The notes under the pieces: model-generated
Database searches by the model: none
What the model was told of the DNA's origin: nothing
What the model saw: the letters and a program-made list of their open reading frames with translations, nothing else
Assembly: GCA_023213315.1 (NCBI GenBank)
Contig: JAKCPI010011624.1
Location: 158,974 to 222,973, forward strand
Length of the DNA: 64,000 bases
From: Euborellia annulipes
Taxonomy: Eukaryota; Arthropoda; Insecta; Dermaptera; Anisolabididae
Direction of reading: 5' to 3'
Made by a program: the position numbers and the translations under genes
Part shown: positions 35,101 to 43,650 of the stretch, in pieces
How positions within the stretch are numbered: position 1 is the stretch's first letter
How the letters are laid out: each line of letters begins with the position of its first letter

Positions 35101-37538
35101 CTTTTTTTAAAATCAACTATTCTATTGAATTAATCCAAATACAGCTCCAGGCAACCCAAAGAGAAGTAGTAGTTGCTGTGCACTTCTTTCGCCACTCCCC
35201 ATTACTCCGGTCACTCATGTTCTTAGATTCCAAATTTTTATTAATATAAAAAAAAAATCAAATTCTTACGTGCGTTTGAGCTTGTTGTTGACTATCATAA
35301 ACAAATGGATATTGTTCCGGTGCCGAGGAACGATTGAAGGAGGTTGGCATTTTAGTTAAAATTGGTGCCATTTGAGCAGCTTTAAGTGCCAATAAACGTT
35401 TTTCCCGCAGAGCAACTGGATCAAATTTATTTTCTTCCTCATCTGAATCAGGTAATCGAGAAGCTGCTTTTTGAATACGTTTCTCATCTTTACGAACTTG
35501 TTTGATTAATTGTTTTTCTTTTTCCGATTGTACAGTTACCTTAGATAAAAAATTATTATTTTTTTTGACTAGTCAAAATATTATGTAATACCAAGATAAT
35601 CATTACGCTATATTATGCAAAATTAAATTAATTTTTACATCACATTATATAATATTAAAATTATACCTGAACACAATAGTTATTCTGTTTTCTCTCTGTG
35701 GAAGTTCCTGGGATCGCTGACTCAATTAAATTAGACATAGTCGCTGCCTGGCAAATTTCTTGGCGATATGCAAGAATATCTTGTATAAGTTCAAACCGGT
35801 CAAATCCTAGTAAATCAAATAGCTAAAAATATAGAATAATATGTTAATAAAAATGGTTTTATAAAAAAAATTAATAGAGAATTGCAAATTTTGTTTTGGC
35901 AAGAACACAATGGAATGAAGAATATACCTCATTTTGCAATTCATCTGTTGAACGATTTGAATTTAAACTTGTAATTATAGATTCCTCTAGTTCTATAAGA
36001 TTAAGAGATGATGAAGATGAACTTGCATTGTTTTGAAATGATTGTTTTAATGTTTTCTGAAGCCAACTTCGACTTATCTGCAAATCATTAGAAAAATTAA
36101 AATTCCCATCTAAAATATTGAAACTTAACATTTTTTAATATATTTTAAATTAAATAAAAATTTAAGCACCTTTTTGATATTTTTTTTGTTTTCACAAGAG
36201 TTATTAAATGATGGAAGTAAACTTTCTAGGTTCATTGAAAATTCATTGATTACATTAACTCCTAGAGCTTTTGTCAGATCAGTAAGTTGATTTGCTTCGG
36301 GGGGTAATTGAAGATCTGATGCAGGGATGTCTTGAGATTTGAAAGGAATAATTTTTGCTAGCGGAGGAGGTCTTGATTTCCCCGACGGTGTTTTAAGACG
36401 TTCTACTGTTTCTGGTCCTACTAGCTGAGCAATTTCTTGTATGATTTCGTGTGCCTTAGAAGCTTGTTTGTATGTAACCGAGCCAAAACGTGATTTCAAT
36501 TCAGCTTGATGAAGTTGTAATACCATGGGTTGATCAAGAAAAAGGAGAAGTAAATAAAGGGCTGCATCATCAGTAACCTCTTGACTTTGATATCCACCTA
36601 AGAAAACAAAAAAATTAATATTTAATAATAATCCTATAACTTTTTATTTCAATTAAGTATTAATTAAGCTTGATAATCAATTATTTTTTGTTTATAAGCA
36701 TCTTCGGCTTTAAAAGATTGATAGATTTATTAATTATGATACTTATGATTCAGGTCAGGGCGGGATCTTGGGAGGGGGGGGGCAGTGGGTGCGTGAGCCC
36801 CGGGCGGCAATTAAAGAAAGATTTACTAAAAAAAAGGTAAAATGATATGAATTTGGTATAGAAAATTTTAAGGAGAGGGCGGCAAATTAAATTTTGCCCC
36901 CCCCCCTTCCCCCTAAAAAATCTCCTAGTTCCGGCCCTGATTCAGGTATATTTATTTTTATCAGTTGTCATCCAAAATATTTAAAGGAATATTCATTGGA
37001 TTGTCTGGGATCCGAATCCAAACCCATATAAGGTTATCAATTTGATGGTAGGATTGAATGTTAGTGGTCTGGGTTAAGGATGAGTATGACAGAAATGTCT
37101 GAAATAATGTTTGATATCTACGATCGATCAAAAACCATCACAAGTACAGGATAGTTTAAAAGATGAACATATGTGAACTTATTAAAAGAAAAATATAATT
37201 TTATAACTATTAACCAAAATACATGCCTGATAATTCTATTGCCAACGATTTTATTTGAGAAAGAAGTTTAGAAATTTCAGAATTTTTATCATTTCCTGGA
37301 CATAAGTCTTCTTTAATATCTTTCCAGGTTAATCCACTGAAAATTACAATAAATCATTATTATTATTATTTGAAGTTAATAATAAAATATAGACTATTTA
37401 CTTTTTTATATGATTTTTTTTCCATTTTTTGTAATCTTCATAATTGTTATGCTGGGGCCCTTTGGGTTTTCTTGGACCACTTAAATTTGAAAATGCTCTT
37501 AAAGCTCTTGTAAATCTTGGATATTGATAATTTTCCAT
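22800..37538 (-). CDS. ASCC3: ASCC3 helicase, complete gene, 32 coding exons
   Basis: This is activating signal cointegrator 1 complex subunit 3, a Ski2-like/Brr2-like 3'-5' helicase. With ASCC2 and TRIP4 it splits collided ribosomes, and it unwinds DNA for ALKBH3 alkylation repair. Exons, 5' to 3': 37402-37539, 37215-37336, 36170-36597, 35928-36077, 35667-35822, 35270-35539, 34391-34543, 34097-34297, 33790-34029, 33559-33722, 33318-33468, 32983-33243, 31458-31609, 30956-31379, 30693-30872, 29757-29840, 29460-29681, 29137-29379, 28904-29050, 28712-28840, 28476-28604, 28117-28392, 27650-27889, 27092-27293, 26884-27029, 26454-26809, 25932-26153, 25734-25854, 24602-24874, 24350-24526, 23888-24116, 22800-22885. 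They sum to 6471 nt, or 2156 residues (human 2202). Every junction is GT-AG and in phase, a strong check. No break or lost catalytic motif was seen, so the gene is probably functional. Confidence 0.96.
23219..23790. repeat. Inverted-repeat element rich in GTTAAAA (copy 2), in ASCC3 intron 31
   Basis: Starts with tctattctctaaaaacagac and continues with the same GTTAAAA-rich segments as copy 1, including ctatcaaaatcataatctta, which is the reverse complement of copy 1 near 500-530. It appears rearranged relative to copy 1, with an internal repeat of the gctattctctaaaccaagtt segment (about 23309 and 23500). It lies fully inside an intron. Confidence 0.5.
24963..25080 (+). repeat. Hairpin repeat, copy in ASCC3 intron 28
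   Basis: The left arm ctagtgtgattggtcccatag and right arm gcttgtcacaccagattttt can pair to form a long hairpin, followed by the family tail gtgtcgagatatatttagttt. The same hairpin occurs near 21640 (partial), 38680, 46489 and 63316, and half of it at 5277. The downstream body of the family is missing here. Confidence 0.65.
25195..25660. mobile_element. Mariner-derived foldback (transposase N-terminal end), ASCC3 intron 28
   Basis: Inverted arms of ~215 bp (about 25195-25410 and 25444-25660) surround a ~33-bp spacer. In the left arm the frame reads [18 protein letters not shown], like the helix-turn-helix N-terminus of mariner (SETMAR-type) transposases, with stop codons. Both ends are the same end of the element, as in the foldback at 18979-19600, but here it is the 5' end of the gene. 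Not functional. Confidence 0.65.
26454..28604 (-). CDS. ASCC3: ASCC3 exons 21-26: second helicase cassette
   Basis: Residues ~1339-1788. Walker A is GAPTGSGKT (~1355-1363); then come [16 protein letters not shown], the DEIH box (~1459-1462), [71 protein letters not shown] and QMMGRAGR (~1691-1698). As in human ASCC3, both cassettes keep full catalytic motifs, unlike Brr2, whose second cassette is degenerate. Confidence 0.95.
27345..27595. repeat. Inverted-repeat element in ASCC3 intron 23
   Basis: Ends gacaaatcaaagactg and cagactttgatttgtcc are inverted copies, with a second inner inverted pair (taccctattgacgtt and cgtcaaaagggta). It has no coding capacity and its class is unknown. Confidence 0.5.
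28712..30872 (-). CDS. ASCC3: ASCC3 exons 15-20: first Sec63-type domain
   Basis: Residues ~1004-1338. It reads [19 protein letters not shown], then a helical bundle ([31 protein letters not shown]), the ratchet-helix region (YESPLRQYQ), and the immunoglobulin-like part with [41 protein letters not shown]. The order and spacing match Brr2 and ASCC3 Sec63 units. It ends with [12 protein letters not shown] before the second cassette. Intron 15 (29841-30692) contains a foldback and a small Tc1-like element. Confidence 0.93.
30137..30308. mobile_element. Tc1-like MITE with TA duplication
   Basis: Ends CAGTGAGCGCCACAATTAAG and its inverse CTTAATTGTGGCGCTCACTG are perfect inverted repeats flanked by TA. 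The 172-bp interior is non-coding. It is nested inside a foldback within ASCC3 intron 15. Confidence 0.8.
30408..30451 (+). ncRNA. Hammerhead ribozyme-like motif
   Basis: CUGAAGA (30413-30419), an imperfect stem (GAUCC/GGAAC), GAAAC, GUC. Flanks AGCU and AGUU pair. It lies in ASCC3 intron 15, antisense to the ASCC3 transcript. Confidence 0.4.
30956..34297 (-). CDS. ASCC3: ASCC3 exons 8-14: first helicase cassette
   Basis: Residues ~473-1003. In order: TELNRIQ (Q-motif equivalent), Walker A APTGAGKT (~506-513), APMKALA (motif Ia), TTPEKWD, the DEVH box split across exons 9 and 10 (~618-621), GLSATLPN (motif III), VFVHARN (motif IV), [18 protein letters not shown] (motif V) and IFGRAGR (motif VI, split across exons 13 and 14). 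The winged-helix part with [12 protein letters not shown] closes the block. All nucleotide-binding and arginine-finger positions are intact. Intron 12 (31610-32982) carries an inverted-repeat element and a foldback. Confidence 0.95.
32034..32297. repeat. Foldback in ASCC3 intron 12
   Basis: Left arm 32034-32105 (ccaggtgatattggacggaa ... attgtctgaggcga) and right arm 32225-32297 are inverted copies. The spacer contains ctcggtttcggcttcacc, a decayed relative of the GAAAC motif found in other foldbacks. Confidence 0.6.
32549..32853. mobile_element. ACGTAA-type inverted-repeat element in ASCC3 intron 12
   Basis: Terminal inverted repeats of ~28 bp (agggagcgtacaagtattac followed by gtaacgca) bound a ~300-bp interior with repeated gtaacg words and CCCCTCTCC tracts. 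Similar GTAACGC/ACGTAA elements are widespread in arthropod genomes. Superfamily not assigned and no flanking duplication identified. Confidence 0.6.
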
Positions 37539-37539
37539 T
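34391..37539 (-). CDS. ASCC3: ASCC3 exons 1-7: N-terminal region
   Basis: Residues 1-472. The start [19 protein letters not shown] aligns with the human start (PRLTGALRSFSN). The first ATG follows an acceptor one base upstream, so a non-coding exon precedes it. Exon 2 must use the donor ttttg/gttaat at 37214-37213; the stronger-looking gtattt site 9 bases earlier would break the frame. This region is helical and less conserved. It matches the N-terminal region through which human ASCC3 contacts ASCC2. Exon 6 carries the basic, charged linker ([17 protein letters not shown]). Intron 2 holds a hAT element with perfect 8-bp duplications. Confidence 0.9.
34665..35000 (-). repeat. Body of the CTTTCTCT/hairpin repeat family, ASCC3 intron 6
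   Basis: In reverse orientation it carries the family landmarks: ttgaggtcccctgagtc, tctcaagaacgaaa, aggttgaaattttatattta, gcttttgaacaaaatcgg and aatcaattattttt. Other copies are at 5540-6030, 39480-39975, 46600-47160, 56180-56695, 62150-62425 (minus) and 63400-64000. Confidence 0.75.
36756..36939. mobile_element. hAT-type MITE with perfect 8-bp duplication, ASCC3 intron 2
   Basis: Ends CAGGGCGGGATCTTG and TAGTTCCGGCCCTG are flanked by attcaggt on both sides (36748-36755 and 36940-36947). It is an inverted-orientation relative of the copy at 12568-12761. The perfect duplication suggests a fairly recent insertion. Confidence 0.85.
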
Positions 37540-37604
37540 CTAGAAAATAAATAATAAAAATTAATAATCCAATACTGTATAAATAATTTGTTTAATTAAC
37601 GTAC

Positions 37605-37690
37605 CTTTTGAATTTCAAAATGTGGTGTAATGAAATGAATAGATTGGAAGTTGTAGAAGTAATAAATATTAAAACAAATATAAATAATCT
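37605..37690 (-). other. Probable ASCC3 5' non-coding exon and promoter area
   Basis: A donor (caaaag/gtacgt) at 37605-37604 faces the acceptor one base upstream of the ASCC3 start codon. This implies a leader exon whose 5' end cannot be set from sequence alone. No core promoter element is evident. Confidence 0.45.
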
Positions 37691-38908
37691 AACAAGTAAC
37701 TTTTATATAATTTAATAATAAATTAATTTATAAGGATTAAATAAGAAATAAATATTTAGAAAAGATATAAAGGAACTAAAGGGGAATGAATTAGAAAAAC
37801 AATTGTCAGAAGTGGGCTGGTTCCAGGGATTTTTTCGCCAGGTGGCGGCTGAGTCTCATCGGAACTTGGCAACATATAATTTTATGCAGAATTGGCCCAA
37901 ACCAAACATTTTTAGTATATTCTAAATAATAATATATAAATAGGCCTATATAAAAATAAGAGAGAAATAAAATTTCATAAGCCTATCTACCTTATAAACC
38001 AGTAAGGAATTTTTTGTCAGTAAGAAATTTTAAAATAAAAACTATTTCAACAATATCTTGATTCCTCTTTTTGTTAATAGAGAGCAGCACCATTTGAGTT
38101 CCAAGCAGGGAGATAGTTTCAAGAAATTTAAAAATAGACTCTAACTTAATTATTTCATCATTGTTAGTTCATATTGTTAATGTGAGAGAAGATTAAGTGA
38201 TTAACTATTTTCAAGAATATGAAGGCAAATTGGCACCAGGCTGTGGCTTCATTATCTAAAAGTGAGTAATTTAATTAAACATGTTTATTAATATAAATAT
38301 GGATGGATTAGATTAATGTATGCATTAAAATATACCGGTAATTGATTTTTCATGTCTATGGTCTTTGATACTGAAAAATCACTTTAAAAAAAAGCTGATA
38401 AATTATATTTATCTCTTTCTAAACTAAAACAACCAGTCTTAGGGATTTGTGAAAACGGATTTGCAAAGCGTTTGCACGAAATTAAAAAAAAAAAATACGA
38501 TTTGATTAAAATAAGAAAATAAAAGGGTATTTATTATGTAATGCTAAGAAATGAGCAAGATGGTGGATTGATGATCCAGATGATCTGAAAGAAAAAAAAA
38601 AAGTAAAAGAACTTATGATTAGGAAAAAGAGTTAAAAGTGTTGTGCTCCATTAAGTTATTAAGTAAAATGCCAATAATAAAAATCTGGTGTGAGTGGTCG
38701 CACAGCACACAACTTTCTCTTACCTTTGTTAGAAGAAAGTTGTGATTTGTGCCTGACACACCAGATTTTTTGAGTCGAAATATATTTAGTTTCCGCCAAT
38801 ATATTAAAATTCAAGATGTGAAATTTATAAACATGGGAAAATATTTATAGAATGGAAAAGAGCAAGTACAGGTGCAGCAAATAGATAGCCTTTGGATGCC
38901 AAATACCG

Positions 38909-38957
38909 AAAGGGAGACGTTTCGGACAAAATTTTATTTGTCCATCCTCAGTCCTTG
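38909..38957 (-). ncRNA. Hammerhead ribozyme-like motif
   Basis: On the minus strand: CUGAGGA, a long stem GGACAAA/UUUGUCC, GAAAC, GUC. Flanks AAGGA and UCCCUU pair with one bulge. It lies in the left arm of the 38845-39420 foldback. Confidence 0.5.
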
Positions 38958-39183
38958 TTGGCCTATAAACTAATTATATATATAGAGATTAGGCACAAAG
39001 TTGTCATTGTTGTTGTGGCACGAATTTGTGCACATGTATATTTTTTTATAAAAATAGGCGAGTTTCAATATTTCGTGAGAGTCTATAAGATAATAAATAA
39101 TATGTTAAAAAAAAAAATTTGTCCGAAACGTCACCCTTTCGGCTTTTGGCATCCAAAGGCTCTCTTTATTTGCTGCACCTGTA

Positions 39184-39394
39184 CAGTGAGGGACAATATT
39201 AAGTCCCACCCCATGCATTTTCTTCTTGTGATTATTTCATTGTTTTTATAAAAGAAAATGAAAATCTTTATTGGAAATTTTCTAGGTTTGAACCATGAAT
39301 GTTTCCATTAAAAAATATATAATATTTTTTTAAAAACAATGAATTAATCACAAGTAGAAAATGCATGGGTGGGACTTAATATTGTCCCTCACTG
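39184..39394. mobile_element. Tc1-like palindromic MITE with TA duplication and preserved empty site
   Basis: Inverted ends CAGTGAGGGACAATATTAAG and CTTAATATTGTCCCTCACTG are flanked by TA at 39182-39183 and 39395-39396. Both halves share tcccacccatgcattttct-like sequence. The empty site (gcaagtacaggtgc) survives at about 38863-38876 in the other foldback arm. Confidence 0.85.
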
Positions 39395-39926
39395 TACTTG
39401 CTCTTTTCAATTCCATAATATGGACAGCAACTTATCTTAATATTTAGTTACCATGACAAACAATTTCCTAATTTTTGCTATGAAGAGAAAAGTGTGCTTC
39501 AAATAATTTCAAGGGCAAAATGAGAATATACATTTTAAAGAACATCTAAAAAATAATTGATTTTTGAATTTTAATCAAAATCGTTAGAGCGAATTTTGAA
39601 AAAATCGAAAAAAGTGAAAAAGTTCATCAGTAAAGTACTAATCTATCAGTAAGGTAATAAATAAGATGTTAGTACTAGTACTTTTGGCCGATTTTATTCA
39701 AAAACTTCATGTTAGGACCCAGGAAGGTGCCAAACTTAAATATAAAATTTCAACCCCAACTCTTTTCGTTCTTGAGATATTTTGTTCACCGACAGACAGA
39801 CACATAGACACAGACCATGTTGCGAAAACCACTTTTTCGGACTCAGGGGATCTCAAAACGTATTATATATATCCATCAAAATCTCGACATCGAATTTTTG
39901 AAATGAATCCAATACTTTCTTTCTCT

Positions 39927-39928
<2 letters not shown>

Positions 39929-39962
<34 letters not shown>
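39929..39962. repeat. (AT)n microsatellite
   Basis: A run of alternating AT of more than 30 bases at the 3' end of a hairpin-family copy, in the position where other copies have shorter tatata palindromes. Confidence 0.9.
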
Positions 39963-39965
<3 letters not shown>

Positions 39966-40247
39966 TAAAAGAAAGTAATAAAAATTGAGTGGAAATGCTC
40001 GTAGATGAAGACTTTGAATCACAAAACCAACAGATCTCATAATTTTTTTACTGATTTCCTATCCTGTCAGCATTTTGCCATACAAACATTTAAAATTTTG
40101 AATGACAATGAGTTGCCTCTGAAGAAGTAGTGCTGCTATGCCTTCGAAATATAAGGATTAATAAACTCATCAAAGCAAGATCTCTCACCTGATGAACATC
40201 ATTACACAGAGCTGCCAAATATAAAATATATATACTTTTTTGGAACT

Positions 40248-40297
40248 TATTGGACTCTGAAGATGGTCTCTATCGAGACCGAAACGTCGGCCCAATA
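40248..40297 (+). ncRNA. Hammerhead ribozyme-like motif
   Basis: CUGAAGA (40257-40263), stem GGUCUC/GAGACC, GAAAC, GUC. Outer flanks UAUUGG and CCAAUA pair, leaving a small internal loop. The copy stands alone, beside a hairpin-family fragment. Confidence 0.5.
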
Positions 40298-40457
40298 AAA
40301 TATTTAAAGAAACAGACAGACCATGTCGCGAAAAAAACTTTTTTGGATTCAGAGGACCTCAAACATGAAATTCCTTCAAAATCTCGACATTGAATTTTTG
40401 ACATATATTTCATATATAGGGTAAGAGAAAGTAAAAAATTTGGCTGCCAGACTTTAC

Positions 40458-40708
40458 CAGTGACGTCATTTCAATTTTCGCTTGGGGGAGGGGTAAACAA
40501 ATTTTTACTTTCCGTGCTACTTTGTTTATAAACATTTAAACATATATTTACCTCTATATTTTTATCTATGCCATCTTCTATACTTATTTATAAAGAGAGA
40601 GTGTGAATTTGTTTGTATGTAGGAGCTAAGTTCAGAATTTACTATTTTCTTCCAAAACCTTGGGGAGGGGACAAATGCCCCCCCTGCCTCTTCCAAATGA
40701 CATCCCTG
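40458..40708. mobile_element. hAT-type MITE, diverged relative of 43115-43387
   Basis: Ends CAGTGACGTCATTTCAA and AAATGACATCCCTG with internal ggggaggg...caaatgcccccc match the element at 43115-43387. No clear flanking duplication. Confidence 0.55.
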
Positions 40709-43035
40709 GTTTCTGCTTATGCAATCCTTCCATGATACAACTCAACAGCCACAACTACAATATTAACTCATCAAAAATTACAATTTTTTTTTTCTTTCCC
40801 TTCCCAATCAAAGAGCATCCTCATACCAAAAAGAATTAAATGTTGCCTTTTTTTTTTCTTAGAGATTTTTTGCAACTTAAATAAATGATTTTCAAACAAA
40901 TTGATAAAAAAAAATTCATAAGAATTTTAGAGCAATCAATATTTTTCACATGATATTTTTGTAAATTATTAAATTCAATCAAGTTCACATACATTATGAA
41001 AAATCTATATCGTCCTCCGAAAAAATTTGGATTTGTCCTTCACAAGACTAGATAAAAATGTGATTTAAGTTATTTTGATTAGGAAAATTATCTTGATGCG
41101 AGTGTAATTCTGAAGGTTTGAAAAAATATATAGGCCTATACATTCCCCCAAAAATTACTAATTTAAAAAGTAAAAATTGCATTTTTCTTTATTTGCCTTT
41201 TCATGCGCAGCAGTTTTATTGCCTCAAAGGATTGTCATTAGAATATTATATATATATATATAAATATATAATATATTTAGATTAAGGTGCTGATGGCCAA
41301 TGGCTAAAGGTACGATCAATAAAAAAAATAAGAATAAATTCTTTTAAATTATTTTATTTTCAGATTTTTTAATTACAATGAAAAATTGATAAGGTTGCAT
41401 TTGGTCACCTTTCAATATCACACAAAAAATATTAGATAACTCTGTTTTTATAATTAATATAATACAATATTTACAAAGAAGTTTAATAAAACAAAGTGTA
41501 TATTGGCAAATAAAGAGGTGAACTCAATAAATATTTTTTTTTAGGGAAGAAATGTTAATCATAAATATTATTTTTGGTCCACAAATTCTTTAAAGCATTC
41601 ATGACCTCAATATGGCAAAAATAAATAAATAAATAAATTTGCTTATCTTAGAAATGAGGTTTTGAACTGGCTTTAAGCACATACATTTTTTGATTAACAT
41701 TATAGTCTTTCTTTATTGAATTATTTAATAAACTATAGTTTATAATTATTATTTCAATACCTTTATTATAAACCAAATATTTAAAAACTAGATTTACAAG
41801 AAACATAAAAGAGTTTTTAAACTTCCTTAATATTAAAAGAGAAGAAAATTTATTATAAAGTTTGAAATGGTTTTTGCTCAGAAATATAATTTTTAATTTA
41901 AAAAAATATAATAACATATTTTTAATTTTTTTTTTTTTAAATTTTTATTGTAATTTATCTTTTTATTATTAAACACGTGCATTTTCTTCAAATCAGAAAC
42001 CAAAAGCTTCCATAATTTATATATATATAGTATAACAAATACAATCATAAACATATATATTGTCTTGGAGGAAGGCTCCATTGCGTGTAACAAGCAAAAA
42101 ATACAGATTGAAGATAAAAATGTGATGACCCAACTGTCCATTTGTTAAAAAAAATGGAATTTACATTTTTATTTTTATCTAGAAAACATATGGTACTTAT
42201 TCTGATAATATAGAACATACTTTATTCTGATAATATAGAACATACTGAGTTTTTCTTTTTTTTGGAGAAGTCAGAGTTGATTAATTACTGGTTAATAATA
42301 AAAGAAGTATAGTAGATATATTTCTTTTATTAATAAATCATATAGAGTTATTAAGTTTGGAACCAACTTATGAGCTAAGATAAGTTTATAAACGAAAGAA
42401 GACTTACTTATTCAATTAAATTTTTTTTATATAACCATGAATGTGATTTAAAGAATTTTAAGATAATCCAAGCTCTTATGATGGTCCAACAAGAACGAGG
42501 GTTGAATTAATAAAAAATGATTGCTTTCTTTTCTTTGTCCTTACCCAATAATAAATTGCACTTGGTAATATATCCAGTGATGAGTTACAAAGTTGGTTCG
42601 TGTGTAGAAATATTTTTTATTAATCTAAAAAATACTGGCAAAAAAAAAGATCCGGTTAAAAAAATTTAGAGAAAAAAAAACAAAGGATGACAATTTGTGA
42701 AGTGGCTGTTGTATTTCAACAATAAGTGAGGGAGCGGGCAGCCAGGAAGCAAGCCTCTACGAAATGAAACTTAAGATTAATGGAGGCAATTTTGGCTATA
42801 ATTAAATATCACCATCCTCAGTCCCTTTTCGAGAGTATGCACTCAAATGCCATTTGGCTCAATGCATTGGCATTTGAGTGCATACTCTCGAAAATGGACA
42901 GAGGAGGGCGACATTTAATTATAGCCGAAACTGTCTCCACTACTCTTGAGTTTTTTTGAGAAGTCGCAGTTGATTAATTACTGGTTAATAATAAAAGAAG
43001 TATAGTAGATATATTTCTTTTATTAATAAATCATA

Positions 43036-43576
43036 TGGATCGTTTTTTTTTGAAAGTGGTGAAAGTCCATTTTCTATTGTTTCGAGAAAATGAAAGGTTA
43101 ACATATCTGTTTATCAGTGGCGTCATTTCAACTTTTTCTTGGGGAGGGCAAATTTTTTTCTTGGGGGGGGGGGGGGGGGGTAAACATTTTTTTCATAAAA
43201 TTTACTTACAAAATGGGTACTCAAATTTGGCCAAAACATATTTAATTTAATTAATTGTTTAATTTTGTACCGTTTCTATACTCTTAGATGTATTTTGGAG
43301 TATTTTATTTAGAATAATATAAAATTTTATAAAAATCAGAGCCCTTGGGGTGGGGCAAATGCCCCCCCCCCCCAAATGACGCCACTGCTGTTTAATAAAA
43401 AATCTATTTATCGACCAATTTTCAATTGTACAAAACATGGGAATTTTTTAAGCAATTTATCACTAGGTAGTTATACATAGAAAATTTACATTAATTTAAG
43501 CATAAATTATGTGATATCTCATTAAAAAAAAAAAAAAAAAAAATGGACTTACACCACTTTCAAAATAAACGGTTCA
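43036..43576. mobile_element. Mariner-like non-autonomous element, empty site preserved nearby
   Basis: Ends TGGATCGTTTTTTTTTGAAA and the inverse of TGAACCGTTTATTTTGAAA (followed on both sides by GTGGTG.AAGTCCATTT) are flanked by TA (43034-43035 and 43577-43578). The uninterrupted target aataaatcatatagagttat is present at about 42333-42352. A hAT MITE is nested inside. Confidence 0.8.
43115..43387. mobile_element. hAT-type MITE nested in a mariner-like element
   Basis: Ends CAGTGGCGTCATTTCAA and AAATGACGCCACTG are flanked by ctgtttat and ctgtttaa (7 of 8 match). It has an internal G tract near the left end and a C tract near the right end. Non-coding; open frames across it are shadows. Confidence 0.75.
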
Positions 43577-43650
43577 TATAGAGTTATTAAGTTTGGAACC
43601 AAATTTCGTAGAGGCTTACTTCCTGGCTGCCCCTATCACCTATTTTTAAA

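Larger units (their letters stand above)
38845..39420. repeat. Foldback with hammerhead-like motif, itself interrupted by a Tc1-like MITE
   Basis: Left arm: agagcaagtacaggtgcagc, then cctttggatgcca, ccgaaaggga and gacgtttcggacaaa. The right arm is its inverse (tccgaaacgtcaccctttcgg, tggcatccaaagg, ttgctgcacctgta, cttgctcttttc). The right arm contains an inserted 211-bp element at its gTAc, whereas the left arm has the uninterrupted site. Confidence 0.75.
38680..39980 (+). repeat. Hairpin-family copy interrupted by a foldback
   Basis: The family hairpin (38680-38770) and its downstream body (39425-39975, ending in tactttctttctctatacat and a long AT run) are collinear with other copies. They are separated here by the foldback at 38845-39420. 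The insertion splits the segment that is continuous at 46580-46680 and 63410-63520. Confidence 0.7.
42715..43650. repeat. Composite foldback with duplicated flank
   Basis: gagcgggcagccaggaagca at ~42731 is inverted at ~43603-43645 (cttcctggctgcccc). Inside is a smaller palindrome (42740-42950) with decayed hammerhead-like motifs around caccatcctcagtc and a direct duplication of ~90-120 bp (42244-42370 and 42948-43033 plus 43577 onward). The second copy of that duplication is interrupted by a mariner-like element. Confidence 0.6.

Noticed and set aside
42198..42246. 24-bp tandem duplication as a possible regulatory array
   Set aside because: Only two units, in AT-rich intergenic DNA, with no further support.
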